DNA from: Alphaproteobacteria bacterium | GTDB taxonomy: Bacteria; Pseudomonadota; Alphaproteobacteria; Paracaedibacterales; CAIULA01 | DNA: 32,506 nt | Reading direction: 5' to 3' | Assembly: GCA_947475175.1 (NCBI GenBank) | Contig: CANJLN010000013.1 | Location: forward strand, 1-32,506 | In this document: positions 1-7,547 of the stretch, piece after piece | Numbering within the stretch: position 1 is the stretch's first letter | Layout: every line of letters begins with the position of its first letter | The notes under the pieces: model-generated | Told to the model about the DNA's origin: nothing | Databases searched by the model: none | The model's input: the letters and a program-made list of their open reading frames with translations, nothing else | Position numbers and translations under genes: made by a program

Positions 1-107
1 GATACACCTGACATGTGACTTTCCGCATTCTTAGCCAATCAATGCGACCATTATACATCATGCTTGCTTTAATTTATATCTGTAAATTTATTTATGGTAT
101 TTGGTAT

Positions 108-226
108 TAGATCCTCGGAACAAGTCCCAAGATGACAGGTGGGGAGAGTCTGAGGATGACGGGGCGTGGAGTCCGAGGATGATAATAGGGGATCCGAGGA
201 TGGTAGGGTGGAGAAGATTCGAGGAA
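108..226 (-). repeat. Palindromic repeat copy (family A) with degenerate 23-bp tandem units
   Basis: Read on the minus strand this matches the repeat inside coxB and cysS: positions 108-135 are the complement of the shared core, with two changes in one hairpin arm. It continues into about four units of roughly 23 bp (about 122-145, 146-168, 169-191, 192-214), each built around a GTCCGAGGATGA-like motif. The cysS insert shows the same extension in shorter, degraded form. The element lies directly downstream of the stop codon at 233-235, so it forms the 3' flank of that gene. No coding sequence is seen in 1-232. Confidence 0.7.
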
Positions 227-232
227 TAAATA

Positions 233-2491
233 TCAATCTCCTTCTGTCTCAGAAACCCCTTTGTGCCAATAATGATAACGGCTTTTTTGAGCGTACTTGC
301 TATCTTTAAAATGTTTGTGAATCAATTTGAACACGTCATACGATGACTTAGGAGCGTAGGTATGACGACTCATCTGAATACAATGATGCATCATCTCAGG
401 AAGTAATGGATCCTGAGGCATTTCCTTAAACCATTGAATAGCTAACTGGCAAAAATGATTGGTTTTGAGAGGGATATTTTCTTCAAGTTGCTTAAATTCC
501 TTTTCAGTATTTGTCGCTTCTTCTTGGGTTAAAAAGCTGGGCAGGGGTGTGGTTGTTAATTCTTTTAGAATGCCATCTTTCCACCAGTTCTCTCTAAGGC
601 CACTTTTGGTGTCGACTTTAGAGTGATCAAGTCCACAATCGCGCCAACCTCCTGTTTTGTTTCTCCAAGCATTGGGGTAGATTAAAATACTAAAACTGGG
701 AAAACGTGTGATTAAAAGATGTGCAATATAATGCTGCCGCTTTGGATTCTGTTCGCTTAAAAATAAATTAAGGGATTCTTTCAATTGAGGCTCTATTTCT
801 GCTAGTTGATGGGTGATCTCTTTGGCATCTTCCATTTTTGTTAACAAAACACTCCGAACCCAAGCTGCTATTAACAGACGGCTTTTTAGCCATTGTGGAA
901 TACTAGCCGATTGGCTTGCTTTCATGAGAGAAGAGACGGGCACTTTTTGAACTTCGTAAAAATGTTCCCAATCAAAGTCTTTCGTTAAGTCTTTATGATG
1001 TTCATTGAGAAAGGGTAAAAAATGATTCTGATAGCTTTCGTTGTCTCTGTCCTCATCAACGGGTTCTTGCAGGATGGTGTTTAGAAAATTAGAAAAATTC
1101 TTTGTAAGAGCAGCCCTAAGATCAAGAAAGCGGTTTTTTGTAGATAAGCTCAAATTGGTTTGAACTAGAATTTTATCAATAACCTTTGTTGCATTTTCTT
1201 TATCACCCTTTAGGCAATAGAATCTTGCTATTTGATAGGTAACTGTTAAATAAGCGGGCGAGGTTTCTGGAATAGCTTCGGCTGCTTTTGTTAGTTCCTC
1301 TAAATCTTTTGAATCACAAGGGATTGTTTCTAAAACAACAATCAACCACAAAGGTGATTTCGTTTCTCTCCAGTAACCTAAGGCTTGACTGCAGCCATTT
1401 TTTGATTTGAACAAACGTCGCCATTCCCAGAATTCATTATCTAGTTTTTTATCGCCTTCTAATAATTTACCTTGAGTAAGAGCGTGGTAGCGTAATTCAT
1501 GAAGAAGAGAGCTACTAAACTTATTTGAAAGTTCATTGGCTATTTCAAAGGCAACTGATGCTGGGTCATCTTTAAATTTTATGTGATGATACAGACCCTT
1601 TATATCTTCTCTGTAAATGGATTTTTCAATCGTGTCTTTCAAACGATCATAAGTTTCTGTAAGTAATTTTTCTGGGGCAGCTTTGTAAATAATATTTCTA
1701 AAATGGGATCTAAAAATAAGATACAACGAGATATCTTTATAAGGTGATGTTGCGTTGTTTGATATCTCCTCAAATAGCTTTCCGCTTTTCTCGTAATCCA
1801 TTGCGTAAAAATAGCTGGAAGCGACTTGATAGTAATAATCATTTTTTTGTTCTGGTGTTGCTGTCGGTTGTAAATCATTAGGCAGAATCACTTCTGTTTT
1901 TGAACGATCACAATTTTCGAAAACTTGTTGTTGTGATTTAACCCACTGCAGAAGAATCTCTGACTTTTCACCGTGAGATTTTTTTATCTGTTCAAGTCGA
2001 TTAAGAGCATATTGAAAAGCGCTATCGGTACAATTTTCAAAAGAAATTAATTCAGAATTGTTTCCCTTTTGGACGCGGGAAGAGGTAAACCCTGAAATAG
2101 ATTTTTGTCTTTGTTGTAAAATAACGCAACAAGAGTCGTTCCATATACTTTTCCAATCTGTGGATTGAGAAGAGTCGTTTTTCTCAGCGTGCAATTTATG
2201 CAAAAGATCTATTTCTTCAGAGGAGAAGGGCTTGTTTGTTAAGTTACTGTAAGCAATCCACAAAAAGAAAACACCATACTGAGGTCGCACAACTCCAAGA
2301 TTACCTTGGATATAGCCCTTGAAATCAACATAAGGCTTCGTGATGTCACCATATGATGTATGTTTGTTTTCTGTTCCATACTGCCCTCCGTCTCGGCTAT
2401 AAAAGATGGGGACGAAGCGTCTGGGGCCACAGGCCTCAATCGACGGGACAAAGAGGTAAACCAAAAGTATTGTCAGTAACAATTTAATCAT
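233..2491 (-). CDS. Secreted helical-repeat protein of unknown function, partner of DUF3142 protein
   Basis: This encodes 752 residues with an N-terminal signal sequence (hydrophobic residues 3-18) ending in SIEAC. Cys21 could be a lipobox cysteine, although Glu at -2 is unusual. The rest looks alpha-helical, with TPR-like stretches such as the segment around YYYQVASSYFYAMDYEKSG (about residues 218-236). The beginning of the mature protein (CGPRRFVPIF, then a stretch ending in GNLGVVRPQYG) resembles large exported proteins that I recall being encoded beside DUF3142 genes; that is memory, not a search. Its ATG overlaps the DUF3142 stop codon by 4 bp (ATGA), so the two are probably translationally coupled. 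It is the last gene of the lptM-lysA chain. No catalytic motif was recognised. A periplasmic or outer-membrane-attached scaffold is the most that can be inferred. Confidence 0.75.
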   Translation of the reverse strand: MIKLLLTILLVYLFVPSIEACGPRRFVPIFYSRDGGQYGTENKHTSYGDITKPYVDFKGYIQGNLGVVRPQYGVFFLWIAYSNLTNKPFSSEEIDLLHKLHAEKNDSSQSTDWKSIWNDSCCVILQQRQKSISGFTSSRVQKGNNSELISFENCTDSAFQYALNRLEQIKKSHGEKSEILLQWVKSQQQVFENCDRSKTEVILPNDLQPTATPEQKNDYYYQVASSYFYAMDYEKSGKLFEEISNNATSPYKDISLYLIFRSHFRNIIYKAAPEKLLTETYDRLKDTIEKSIYREDIKGLYHHIKFKDDPASVAFEIANELSNKFSSSLLHELRYHALTQGKLLEGDKKLDNEFWEWRRLFKSKNGCSQALGYWRETKSPLWLIVVLETIPCDSKDLEELTKAAEAIPETSPAYLTVTYQIARFYCLKGDKENATKVIDKILVQTNLSLSTKNRFLDLRAALTKNFSNFLNTILQEPVDEDRDNESYQNHFLPFLNEHHKDLTKDFDWEHFYEVQKVPVSSLMKASQSASIPQWLKSRLLIAAWVRSVLLTKMEDAKEITHQLAEIEPQLKESLNLFLSEQNPKRQHYIAHLLITRFPSFSILIYPNAWRNKTGGWRDCGLDHSKVDTKSGLRENWWKDGILKELTTTPLPSFLTQEEATNTEKEFKQLEENIPLKTNHFCQLAIQWFKEMPQDPLLPEMMHHCIQMSRHTYAPKSSYDVFKLIHKHFKDSKYAQKSRYHYWHKGVSETEGD

Positions 2492-3246
2492 AATATTTCT
2501 TTCAATAAATTCTCGTACGATTCAAGCGTCCAAGCTTCGTCATTAAAGACAAATACGGTCCATCCTTTTGGGATTTTCATGAAGAGTTTTTTCTGGTGAA
2601 GCCCTATGTATCCGCAGCATTTTCCAGATTTCCATTGCTTTGTATTCAGTATGAACCTTTTGATGCTCCTTTCATCTTCGCCCAAATTGTAGACCATTGG
2701 AACAGCATAATCGATGGGCAGTTTTTCAATCCAGGGGTCACTTAAACACCAAGAAGCTAAAGCAGTTATGGAGAGTTTAGTGTTGGGAAGAGTTTTTCTC
2801 AGCTGTGTTAATAGTTTCTCATAAAAAGGTCGTTGAGATACTGTTGCATCAAAGTCAATTTGTAATTCCTTGGATTTACAGGGTTGTGTTAAAGCAAGAA
2901 TATGAAAAATGATTTTTTCTAGAGTTTGTTCATTAACAGAGGAGCGTGGGTTAATTTCCAGCCTCACAACAGGAATGAGTCGGGTGGAGGGATCGAGGGT
3001 TAAAGGGTTGGAACGAGGAGATACGTGTAAACCGTTTCTATTAATAGAAATGGTGCCAATTAAGGGAGCTATGAGTGTGCTCTTTTTAACAAAGGAAAGA
3101 TTATCCTGTCGTTGCCATGACCAAAGAACCAATTGAGGGGGAGGAGTTTTTGTTAAGGCTACAAACATTGCAATCACAATAACGATACTTAGCAAACTTA
3201 AAGATGCTTGGATTGCCTTGACTCTTGATTTTCTCTTCTTAAACAA
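2488..3246 (-). CDS. DUF3142 family membrane-anchored protein
   Basis: This encodes 252 residues: a positively charged N-terminus, one membrane segment (about 12-31), then a periplasmic domain. Motifs typical of DUF3142 are visible: LWSWQRQ near 41-47, VVRLEINP near 93-100, QIDFDAT at 129-135, LSITALASW near 158-166 and AVPMVYNLG near 181-189. The family looks like a TIM-barrel fold related to glycoside hydrolases, but I know of no proven activity. The frame starts with TTG at 3246, overlapping the upstream hydrolase stop by 8 bp. The next in-frame ATG would fall inside the membrane segment, so TTG is preferred. The downstream gene overlaps by 4 bp. Function is unknown; the pair with the large secreted protein probably acts in the envelope. 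Confidence 0.75.
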   Translation of the reverse strand: MFKKRKSRVKAIQASLSLLSIVIVIAMFVALTKTPPPQLVLWSWQRQDNLSFVKKSTLIAPLIGTISINRNGLHVSPRSNPLTLDPSTRLIPVVRLEINPRSSVNEQTLEKIIFHILALTQPCKSKELQIDFDATVSQRPFYEKLLTQLRKTLPNTKLSITALASWCLSDPWIEKLPIDYAVPMVYNLGEDERSIKRFILNTKQWKSGKCCGYIGLHQKKLFMKIPKGWTVFVFNDEAWTLESYENLLKEIL

Positions 3247-4021
3247 GTTTCAAATGATTTATCTTAGGCGGCGCTAGCTGACAAGCGTTTACAAACCCTT
3301 GCATGATCAAAACATCAGCCTCACTTACATGAAATTCTGGATGCCATTGTAGTCCAAGACAGAAAGGGTGATTGGGCAGTTCGATCCCTTCGACCAAACC
3401 ATCAGGGGCCATCGCATTTATCTGAAAGTCAGGTGAGATATCCTTTATGCCTTGATGATGGATACTGTTGACATGAATTGTTCCTGTACCAACAAGTCTT
3501 CCCAATAATGTCTCAGGGTGAACGTTAACCACGTGTTCGTGTTGAAACCGAGATTGTTGTTGTTTGTGGTTAACAGAGGATGGCGCTTCATCTGGAATAT
3601 GCTGAATCAGGGTCCCTTTATGCATAACATTCAAAAGCTGCATACCAGCACAAATACCCAAAATAGGTTTGCCAGACTTTAAAAAATTCTCTGTAAATAT
3701 CCATTCAAACTGAGTTCTCTGAGGGCGCATTGTTGTCACTGTTGGGTGGACATAATCAGCTTTATATAAAGCAGGGTCAAGATCGAACCCACCTCCTGTT
3801 AAAACCAGACCATCGAGAAGATTGACATAGTCATCCACGTATTCAATTTGATAGGGCAGGGGGATAGGAATGCCACCTGCAAGAGCGATGGCTTCACAGT
3901 AACGTTGACGTAAAGCATACCAGGGAAGGTCTGAATACCAGTCCCCTCCCGCTTCATCCTGTGGGTCAACACTGTCGAGTGTAATGCCAATAAGAGGTTT
4001 TTTTATGGTCACGTTAAACAC
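3239..4021 (-). CDS. Gamma-glutamyl-gamma-aminobutyrate hydrolase family (peptidase C26) protein
   Basis: This 260-residue class I glutamine amidotransferase-like hydrolase has the nucleophile elbow GICAGMQLLNV with Cys124 and the C-terminal GLQWHPEF supplying His227 and Glu229. An LTGGGFDLDP motif near 74-83 is typical of the PuuD/C26 group. Such enzymes cleave gamma-glutamyl bonds, as in gamma-glutamyl-GABA of putrescine breakdown. No other putrescine gene is visible here, so the real substrate is unknown; a gamma-glutamyl amide or peptidoglycan-related dipeptide is possible. The start overlaps the end of lysA by 13 bp, with a GTG three codons later as an alternative. Length is normal for the family. 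Confidence 0.85.
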   Translation of the reverse strand: MFNVTIKKPLIGITLDSVDPQDEAGGDWYSDLPWYALRQRYCEAIALAGGIPIPLPYQIEYVDDYVNLLDGLVLTGGGFDLDPALYKADYVHPTVTTMRPQRTQFEWIFTENFLKSGKPILGICAGMQLLNVMHKGTLIQHIPDEAPSSVNHKQQQSRFQHEHVVNVHPETLLGRLVGTGTIHVNSIHHQGIKDISPDFQINAMAPDGLVEGIELPNHPFCLGLQWHPEFHVSEADVLIMQGFVNACQLAPPKINHLKLV

Positions 4022-5247
4022 CTCGGAATTTCAAAGGTTAAAAGATGCTCGGGGTCTATACGTTCTCTTATAAGGAAAAGCTTATCCTTGTCAACCAGTA
4101 GTTCTGGTATGAGCGCACGTGAGTTATATGTGGATGACAAAGAAGCGCCGTAAGCACCTGTGTGAGTGATAGCTAAAATATCACCAGGTTGAAGATTTTT
4201 AGGAAGCAGAACTTGTTTTGAAAAACAATCACTTGATTCACAAACGGGCCCAACGATGTCCATGAGTTCTTTTCCTGTTGAGTTTATTCCTGTTTCACAA
4301 GCGATAATAGGATGCTTTGCGTCATATAAAGCGGGGCGCATCATATCATTCATTCCAGCATCAATAATAACAAAAGTTCGGTTCGGTGTGCGTTTGACAT
4401 AGAGAATTTTGGTTAAAAGAACCCCAGCTTCAGCGACTAAATATCGGCCAGGTTCAATGACAAGTTCGTAATCTAAATCGCCAAGTTCTTCTTTTAAGGC
4501 TTTTGCATAAGCGGTTAAATCGAAAGGAAGTTCATCGGTTGAATAAGGAACAGAAAATCCACCACCCAGATCAAGACGTTTAAAGGAATATCCCTTTGTT
4601 TTTAAATTTTGAGCGATTTCTTTGATAACTCTAAACATTTGTTGGTAAGGCTCAACGGATTGTATTTGAGACCCTATATGAACGGAAAGCCCAAGGTAAG
4701 TCAGATAAGCGCTTTTTGTTATTAGTTTAGAAGCCTCCTCAATTTGGCTTAAAGGAATACCAAACTTATTTTCAGAGGTGCCTGTGGTGATTTTTACGTG
4801 TGTTTTTGCTTCGATATTGGGGTTGATGCGAAGACAAATAGGAATTTCTTTCTGGAGTTCTTCGGCAATTTCCTTAACTTTTTTTAATTCTTCTAAGGAT
4901 TCTACGCTTAGTTGTTCAATGCTTGTGTTAATAGCAAACCGAATTTCTTCTTCTGTTTTTCCAATGCCGGAAAAAACAATTCGGTTAGTGGGGATTTTGG
5001 CTTTAAGAGCGCGTAGAAGCTCTCCTCCAGAGACAACCTCTACACCGCCACCTTGTTCATGGATGAGCCTTAAAATAGAGAGATTGCTATTTGCCTTGAT
5101 GGCAAAGCGGATTTGGATTTTTCTACCCAACGCTTTTAACAGCGTTTGGTATTGAGAGATAATCTTTTCAGAATCGTACACGTAAAACGGTGTTTGGATT
5201 TTTTCCACAAGAGCACGATAGTTAAAAGAACCTATGGAAAAACTCAT
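4009..5247 (-). CDS. lysA: Diaminopimelate decarboxylase
   Basis: This encodes 412 residues, full length for LysA, a cytoplasmic PLP enzyme converting meso-diaminopimelate to lysine and CO2. Visible features are the PLP-binding Lys51 in FAIKANSN, the HIGSQI motif at 190-195, the glycine-rich LDLGGGFSVPY at 225-235 for phosphate binding, EPGRY at 265-269, the substrate-binding CESSD around Cys336, and GAYGASLSS near 364-372. The ATG overlaps the stop of an upstream small lipoprotein gene (ATGA), and the lysA 3' end overlaps the C26 hydrolase gene. Lysine synthesis from DAP suggests this organism retains at least part of the amino-acid and cell-wall pathway. Confidence 0.95.
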   Translation of the reverse strand: MSFSIGSFNYRALVEKIQTPFYVYDSEKIISQYQTLLKALGRKIQIRFAIKANSNLSILRLIHEQGGGVEVVSGGELLRALKAKIPTNRIVFSGIGKTEEEIRFAINTSIEQLSVESLEELKKVKEIAEELQKEIPICLRINPNIEAKTHVKITTGTSENKFGIPLSQIEEASKLITKSAYLTYLGLSVHIGSQIQSVEPYQQMFRVIKEIAQNLKTKGYSFKRLDLGGGFSVPYSTDELPFDLTAYAKALKEELGDLDYELVIEPGRYLVAEAGVLLTKILYVKRTPNRTFVIIDAGMNDMMRPALYDAKHPIIACETGINSTGKELMDIVGPVCESSDCFSKQVLLPKNLQPGDILAITHTGAYGASLSSTYNSRALIPELLVDKDKLFLIRERIDPEHLLTFEIPRCLT

Positions 5248-5360
5248 GGTCTCGGATATGTTCTTGGATATGAATCAGGCTCAAGAGGTTCGGTTGGGGA
5301 TTTTTTCCCGCAACCCGCCATGCATAGCAAAGAAATAAATAAAATTATCACGTAAGGCAT
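5244..5360 (-). CDS. lptM: Small lipoprotein, LptM (YifL)-like
   Basis: This short gene encodes 38 residues beginning MPYVIILFISLLCMAGCGKK. The lipobox MAGC (Cys17) is followed by a short Pro-rich tail ending TYPRP. Small lipoproteins of this type directly upstream of lysA are known in proteobacteria; E. coli YifL/LptM assists maturation of the LPS translocon LptD. The stop codon overlaps the lysA ATG by 4 bp, which supports it being a real, coupled gene. The assignment rests on size, lipobox and position, since little sequence is available to compare. Confidence 0.75.
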   Translation of the reverse strand: MPYVIILFISLLCMAGCGKKSPTEPLEPDSYPRTYPRP

Positions 5361-5378
5361 GTGTACCTATAACCTAAA

Positions 5379-5453
5379 TGGTGGGCGATGACAGGATTGA
5401 ACTGCCGACCCTCTCGGTGTAAACGAGACGCTCTACCGCTGAGCTAATCGCCC
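5379..5453 (-). tRNA. tRNA-Val (UAC)
   Basis: The minus strand reads GGGCGAT acceptor arm, D-arm TTAGCTCAGCGGTAGAGC-like, anticodon stem TCTCG/CGAGA with loop TTTACAC (anticodon TAC), a T-arm with GGTTCAATTC-type loop, and a matching ATCGCCC arm followed by A and an encoded CCA (5379-5381). Without CCA it spans 5382-5453. It lies on the same strand just downstream of HU, an order I recall from other alphaproteobacteria, and could share the HU transcript. Confidence 0.95.
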
Positions 5454-5504
5454 TTTTAGGGAATTGTATTTTTCAATACAAAACCCTGTATAGCAGAAAT
5501 TGGT

Positions 5505-5780
5505 TTAGGCTTCAACAGCATCTTTTAATTGTTTACCAGGACGGAACTTTGGTAAGCGTTTTGCTGGAATCTTAATTTTAGCGCCAGTCCTTGGGTTGCG
5601 ACCTTCTGTTGCTGCACGTTGAACGACAGTGAATGTCCCAAAACCAATCAGACGTACTTCTTCTTTTTGCTTTAATGCGCTTGTAATAGAGGCAAAAGTC
5701 GCTTCAATTGCACGTTCTGCATTTGCTTTTGTTAAGCCAGATGCAGTTGCTACTTTTGCTACGAGATCACTTTTATTCAC
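5505..5780 (-). CDS. hup: DNA-binding protein HU
   Basis: This encodes 91 residues when started at the GTG at 5780, which has an AAAGGA ribosome binding site 7-8 bases upstream and gives the usual MNKSDLV N-terminus (VNKSDLVAKVA). An in-frame TTG seven codons further upstream has no such site. The family signature GFGTFTVVQRAATEGRNPRT and the following IPAKRLPKFRPGK form the DNA-binding arm. HU dimers bend and compact DNA. A plausible promoter lies at 5826-5855. It is monocistronic or co-transcribed with tRNA-Val. Size and sequence are typical. Confidence 0.95.
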   Translation of the reverse strand: MNKSDLVAKVATASGLTKANAERAIEATFASITSALKQKEEVRLIGFGTFTVVQRAATEGRNPRTGAKIKIPAKRLPKFRPGKQLKDAVEA

Positions 5781-5825
5781 GAGGTGTCCTTTCGAATTCA
5801 AAGGTTAAACAAATTTCTAACAACC

Positions 5826-5855
5826 ATACTAATCGGGCTTTTTGCTTAGGGTCAA
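5826..5855 (-). promoter_or_regulatory. Candidate sigma-70 promoter of HU
   Basis: On the minus strand TTGACC (5850-5855) and TAGTAT (5826-5831) are separated by 18 bp, placing the start of transcription about 39 bases before the HU GTG codon. Seen by eye only. Confidence 0.5.
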
Positions 5856-5925
5856 TAAGATTTATCTAGGAGTTTGTCGGAAAGATGAGAATTTTGGATT
5901 TTCTTTTCTTTGGAAACTGTTTTTC

Positions 5926-6582
5926 TTAGAAGAATGGACACGTCTTATGCATCACAGACTGAATTTCTTCGATTGTTGTATTGATTCCTAATTTTTCCAT
6001 TGAGGTTACACCGTGTTCTGTAATGCCGCAGGGGACAATTCCATCGAAGTGGTTCAGATTGGGTGCAACATTGATAGATAAGCCGTGCCACGAGACCCAG
6101 CGCGTTATTCTGACACCAATGGCGGCAATTTTTTGCTCTGTTTTATTTTGAGGGGTCACCCACAGCCCTACTCTGTCTTTTCGTTGTTCGGCATGGACAT
6201 CGAAATGACTTAGGCAAGTGATTACCCATTGTTCAAGAGCATTTACGTAGGCTTTGATATCTTTCCCTCGTTTACTGAGGTCGAGCATGACATAGACAAC
6301 AAGTTGTCCTGGGCCGTGATAGGTAAATTGACCCCCTCGACCTGTATTGTAAACTGGAAAGCCAAAGCTATCGAGAAGATGCTCGCTTTTTGCGCTCGTG
6401 CCTGCGGTAAAGATTGAGGGGTGCTCTAGACACCAAATAGTCTCAGTCTCTCCTTCTTGACGGATATTGCTCACCATTGTTTCCATGGTAGAAACTGCTT
6501 CTGCATAATCCACCAACCCTGGCTTGTATTGCCATGCTGGGGATGAGAGAGGATTGGAATTGGTTATTGCGAAATTTTCCAT
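5926..6582 (-). CDS. lipB: Octanoyl-[acyl-carrier-protein]:protein N-octanoyltransferase (lipoate synthesis)
   Basis: This encodes 218 residues, normal for LipB, which moves octanoyl groups from acyl-carrier protein to lipoyl domains of 2-oxoacid dehydrogenases and the glycine cleavage system. The signature RGGQFTYHGPGQLVVY begins at Arg82. The catalytic pair are Lys141 (KIAAIGVR) and Cys175 (IVPCGI). The N-terminal motif around EHPSIFTAGTSA (53-64) is typical. The gene stands alone; the flanking 6583-6897 region has no convincing gene. The organism therefore makes lipoate itself, provided lipA is present elsewhere. Confidence 0.95.
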   Translation of the reverse strand: MENFAITNSNPLSSPAWQYKPGLVDYAEAVSTMETMVSNIRQEGETETIWCLEHPSIFTAGTSAKSEHLLDSFGFPVYNTGRGGQFTYHGPGQLVVYVMLDLSKRGKDIKAYVNALEQWVITCLSHFDVHAEQRKDRVGLWVTPQNKTEQKIAAIGVRITRWVSWHGLSINVAPNLNHFDGIVPCGITEHGVTSMEKLGINTTIEEIQSVMHKTCPFF

Positions 6583-6897
6583 GAAAATTAGCCATTTATT
6601 AATGATTTCATATTATTGTTATAATTACAGACGTTTGTATTGGCGCCCATAAAAAGGTACCCGCCCTGTTTTTTTTCGACAGGTTCAGCGGCATGGGGGA
6701 GAATTTTATTCAATTCCAGCCGGGGTCTGGGGTAGTGGGTGGCCCCTCCCAAAGAAGGGTGGGGGAGTGTGTATAAGGAAAAAGTTAATTTTTGGTTAAT
6801 TTTCGATACAATTTTAGGCATATCACTTTTGCATGCAACAGAGTGTTTTCCGAATTCGTTTTTATCCTTTTGCCAGCATATTTGATGCGTGCCTTGT
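6583..6897. other. Intergenic stretch with a G+C-rich, palindrome-bearing patch
   Basis: About 315 bp separate lipB from the DUF3576 gene. The part around 6655-6775 is richer in G and C than its surroundings. It holds an imperfect inverted repeat CCCCTCCC/GGGTGGGG (6743-6764) and a short one CCTGT/ACAGG around a run of T (about 6665-6683). A 111-codon open frame on the minus strand crosses it but has no signal sequence, known motif or good ribosome binding site, so I do not call it. A repeat remnant is possible. Confidence 0.4.
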
Positions 6898-7425
6898 TTA
6901 CTTATCACCAAGACTATTAACACGTAATTGACGCGCTTTCGTTAAGATAATATTTTCAAGTTCAGTTGCAACTGCTGGGTCCGAATTGCTATTAGCCCAG
7001 CTACCATCTCTTAGCTTTGTTTGCTTGTAAACAATAACCTTAAGGGCATCTGCTCTTAAAACTTGGTCTTTGATAAAGACGGTTGCTTTTAAGCGTTCGT
7101 TTTGATTTTGAGGTGTTACATACCAGTCTGTCACAATAACACCACCCATAGCGTCAGCAGAGGTGAGCGGCATAAAGTTTATGGTATCAAGGCTTGCTCT
7201 CCATAGATACGGATTAACCGTAGGGGCCATCATCTGCCCACTTCTTGATTTTTTACCAGGACCAAAGGTTAGAAAATCTTCGCCTGCAATAGAGCCAAAA
7301 CCAAGTTTGCGTTGGTCTTCTTTGTCAACAGGCGCCTTTGTTTCTTTTTGGATGTTGTCCGAACAAGCGCACAACGTTAAAAGAATAAAAAGGCTGAAAA
7401 GGGGACGTAAACACACTGAGGACAA
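6898..7425 (-). CDS. DUF3576 family lipoprotein
   Basis: This encodes 175 residues from the TTG at 7425, chosen because AGGAG (7434-7438) lies 8 bases upstream and the product then begins with a compact signal peptide. The alternative GTG at 7470 has no ribosome binding site. The signal ends in LTLCAC, so a lipidated cysteine is likely. The middle carries GGVIVTDWY, then QNERLKATVFI, LRADALKVIVYKQ and a C-terminal ENIILTKARQLR helix, which are hallmarks of DUF3576, a family found mainly in alphaproteobacteria. The role is unknown but an outer-membrane lipoprotein is expected. It stands downstream of the porin, separated from it by a terminator. Confidence 0.8.
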   Translation of the reverse strand: MSSVCLRPLFSLFILLTLCACSDNIQKETKAPVDKEDQRKLGFGSIAGEDFLTFGPGKKSRSGQMMAPTVNPYLWRASLDTINFMPLTSADAMGGVIVTDWYVTPQNQNERLKATVFIKDQVLRADALKVIVYKQTKLRDGSWANSNSDPAVATELENIILTKARQLRVNSLGDK

Positions 7426-7489
7426 GAAATAATCTCCTATATTGGCTCGCTTGCTCTCAACCTTATACACTATAAGGTGAGCCCCAACA

Positions 7490-7525
7490 ATAAATAAAGA
7501 CAGGCACTCTTTCGGGTGCCTGTCT
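7490..7525 (-). terminator. Rho-independent terminator of the porin gene
   Basis: The minus strand forms a 10-bp stem AGACAGGCAC/GTGCCTGTCT (7516-7525 and 7499-7508) with a short loop containing CCCGAAAG, followed by TTTATTTATT. It lies 22 bases after the porin stop. Confidence 0.85.
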
Positions 7526-7547
7526 AAGAGGGACTTAAATATTAAAC

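Noticed and set aside
5464-5481. Hairpin TTGTATT/AATACAA between HU and tRNA-Val as a terminator
   Set aside because: The stem is A+T-rich and no T tract follows on the minus strand; read-through to the tRNA is as likely.
6588-6923. 111-codon frame on the minus strand between lipB and the DUF3576 gene
   Set aside because: No signal peptide, motif or ribosome binding site; it crosses a G+C-rich palindromic patch and overlaps the end of the next gene.
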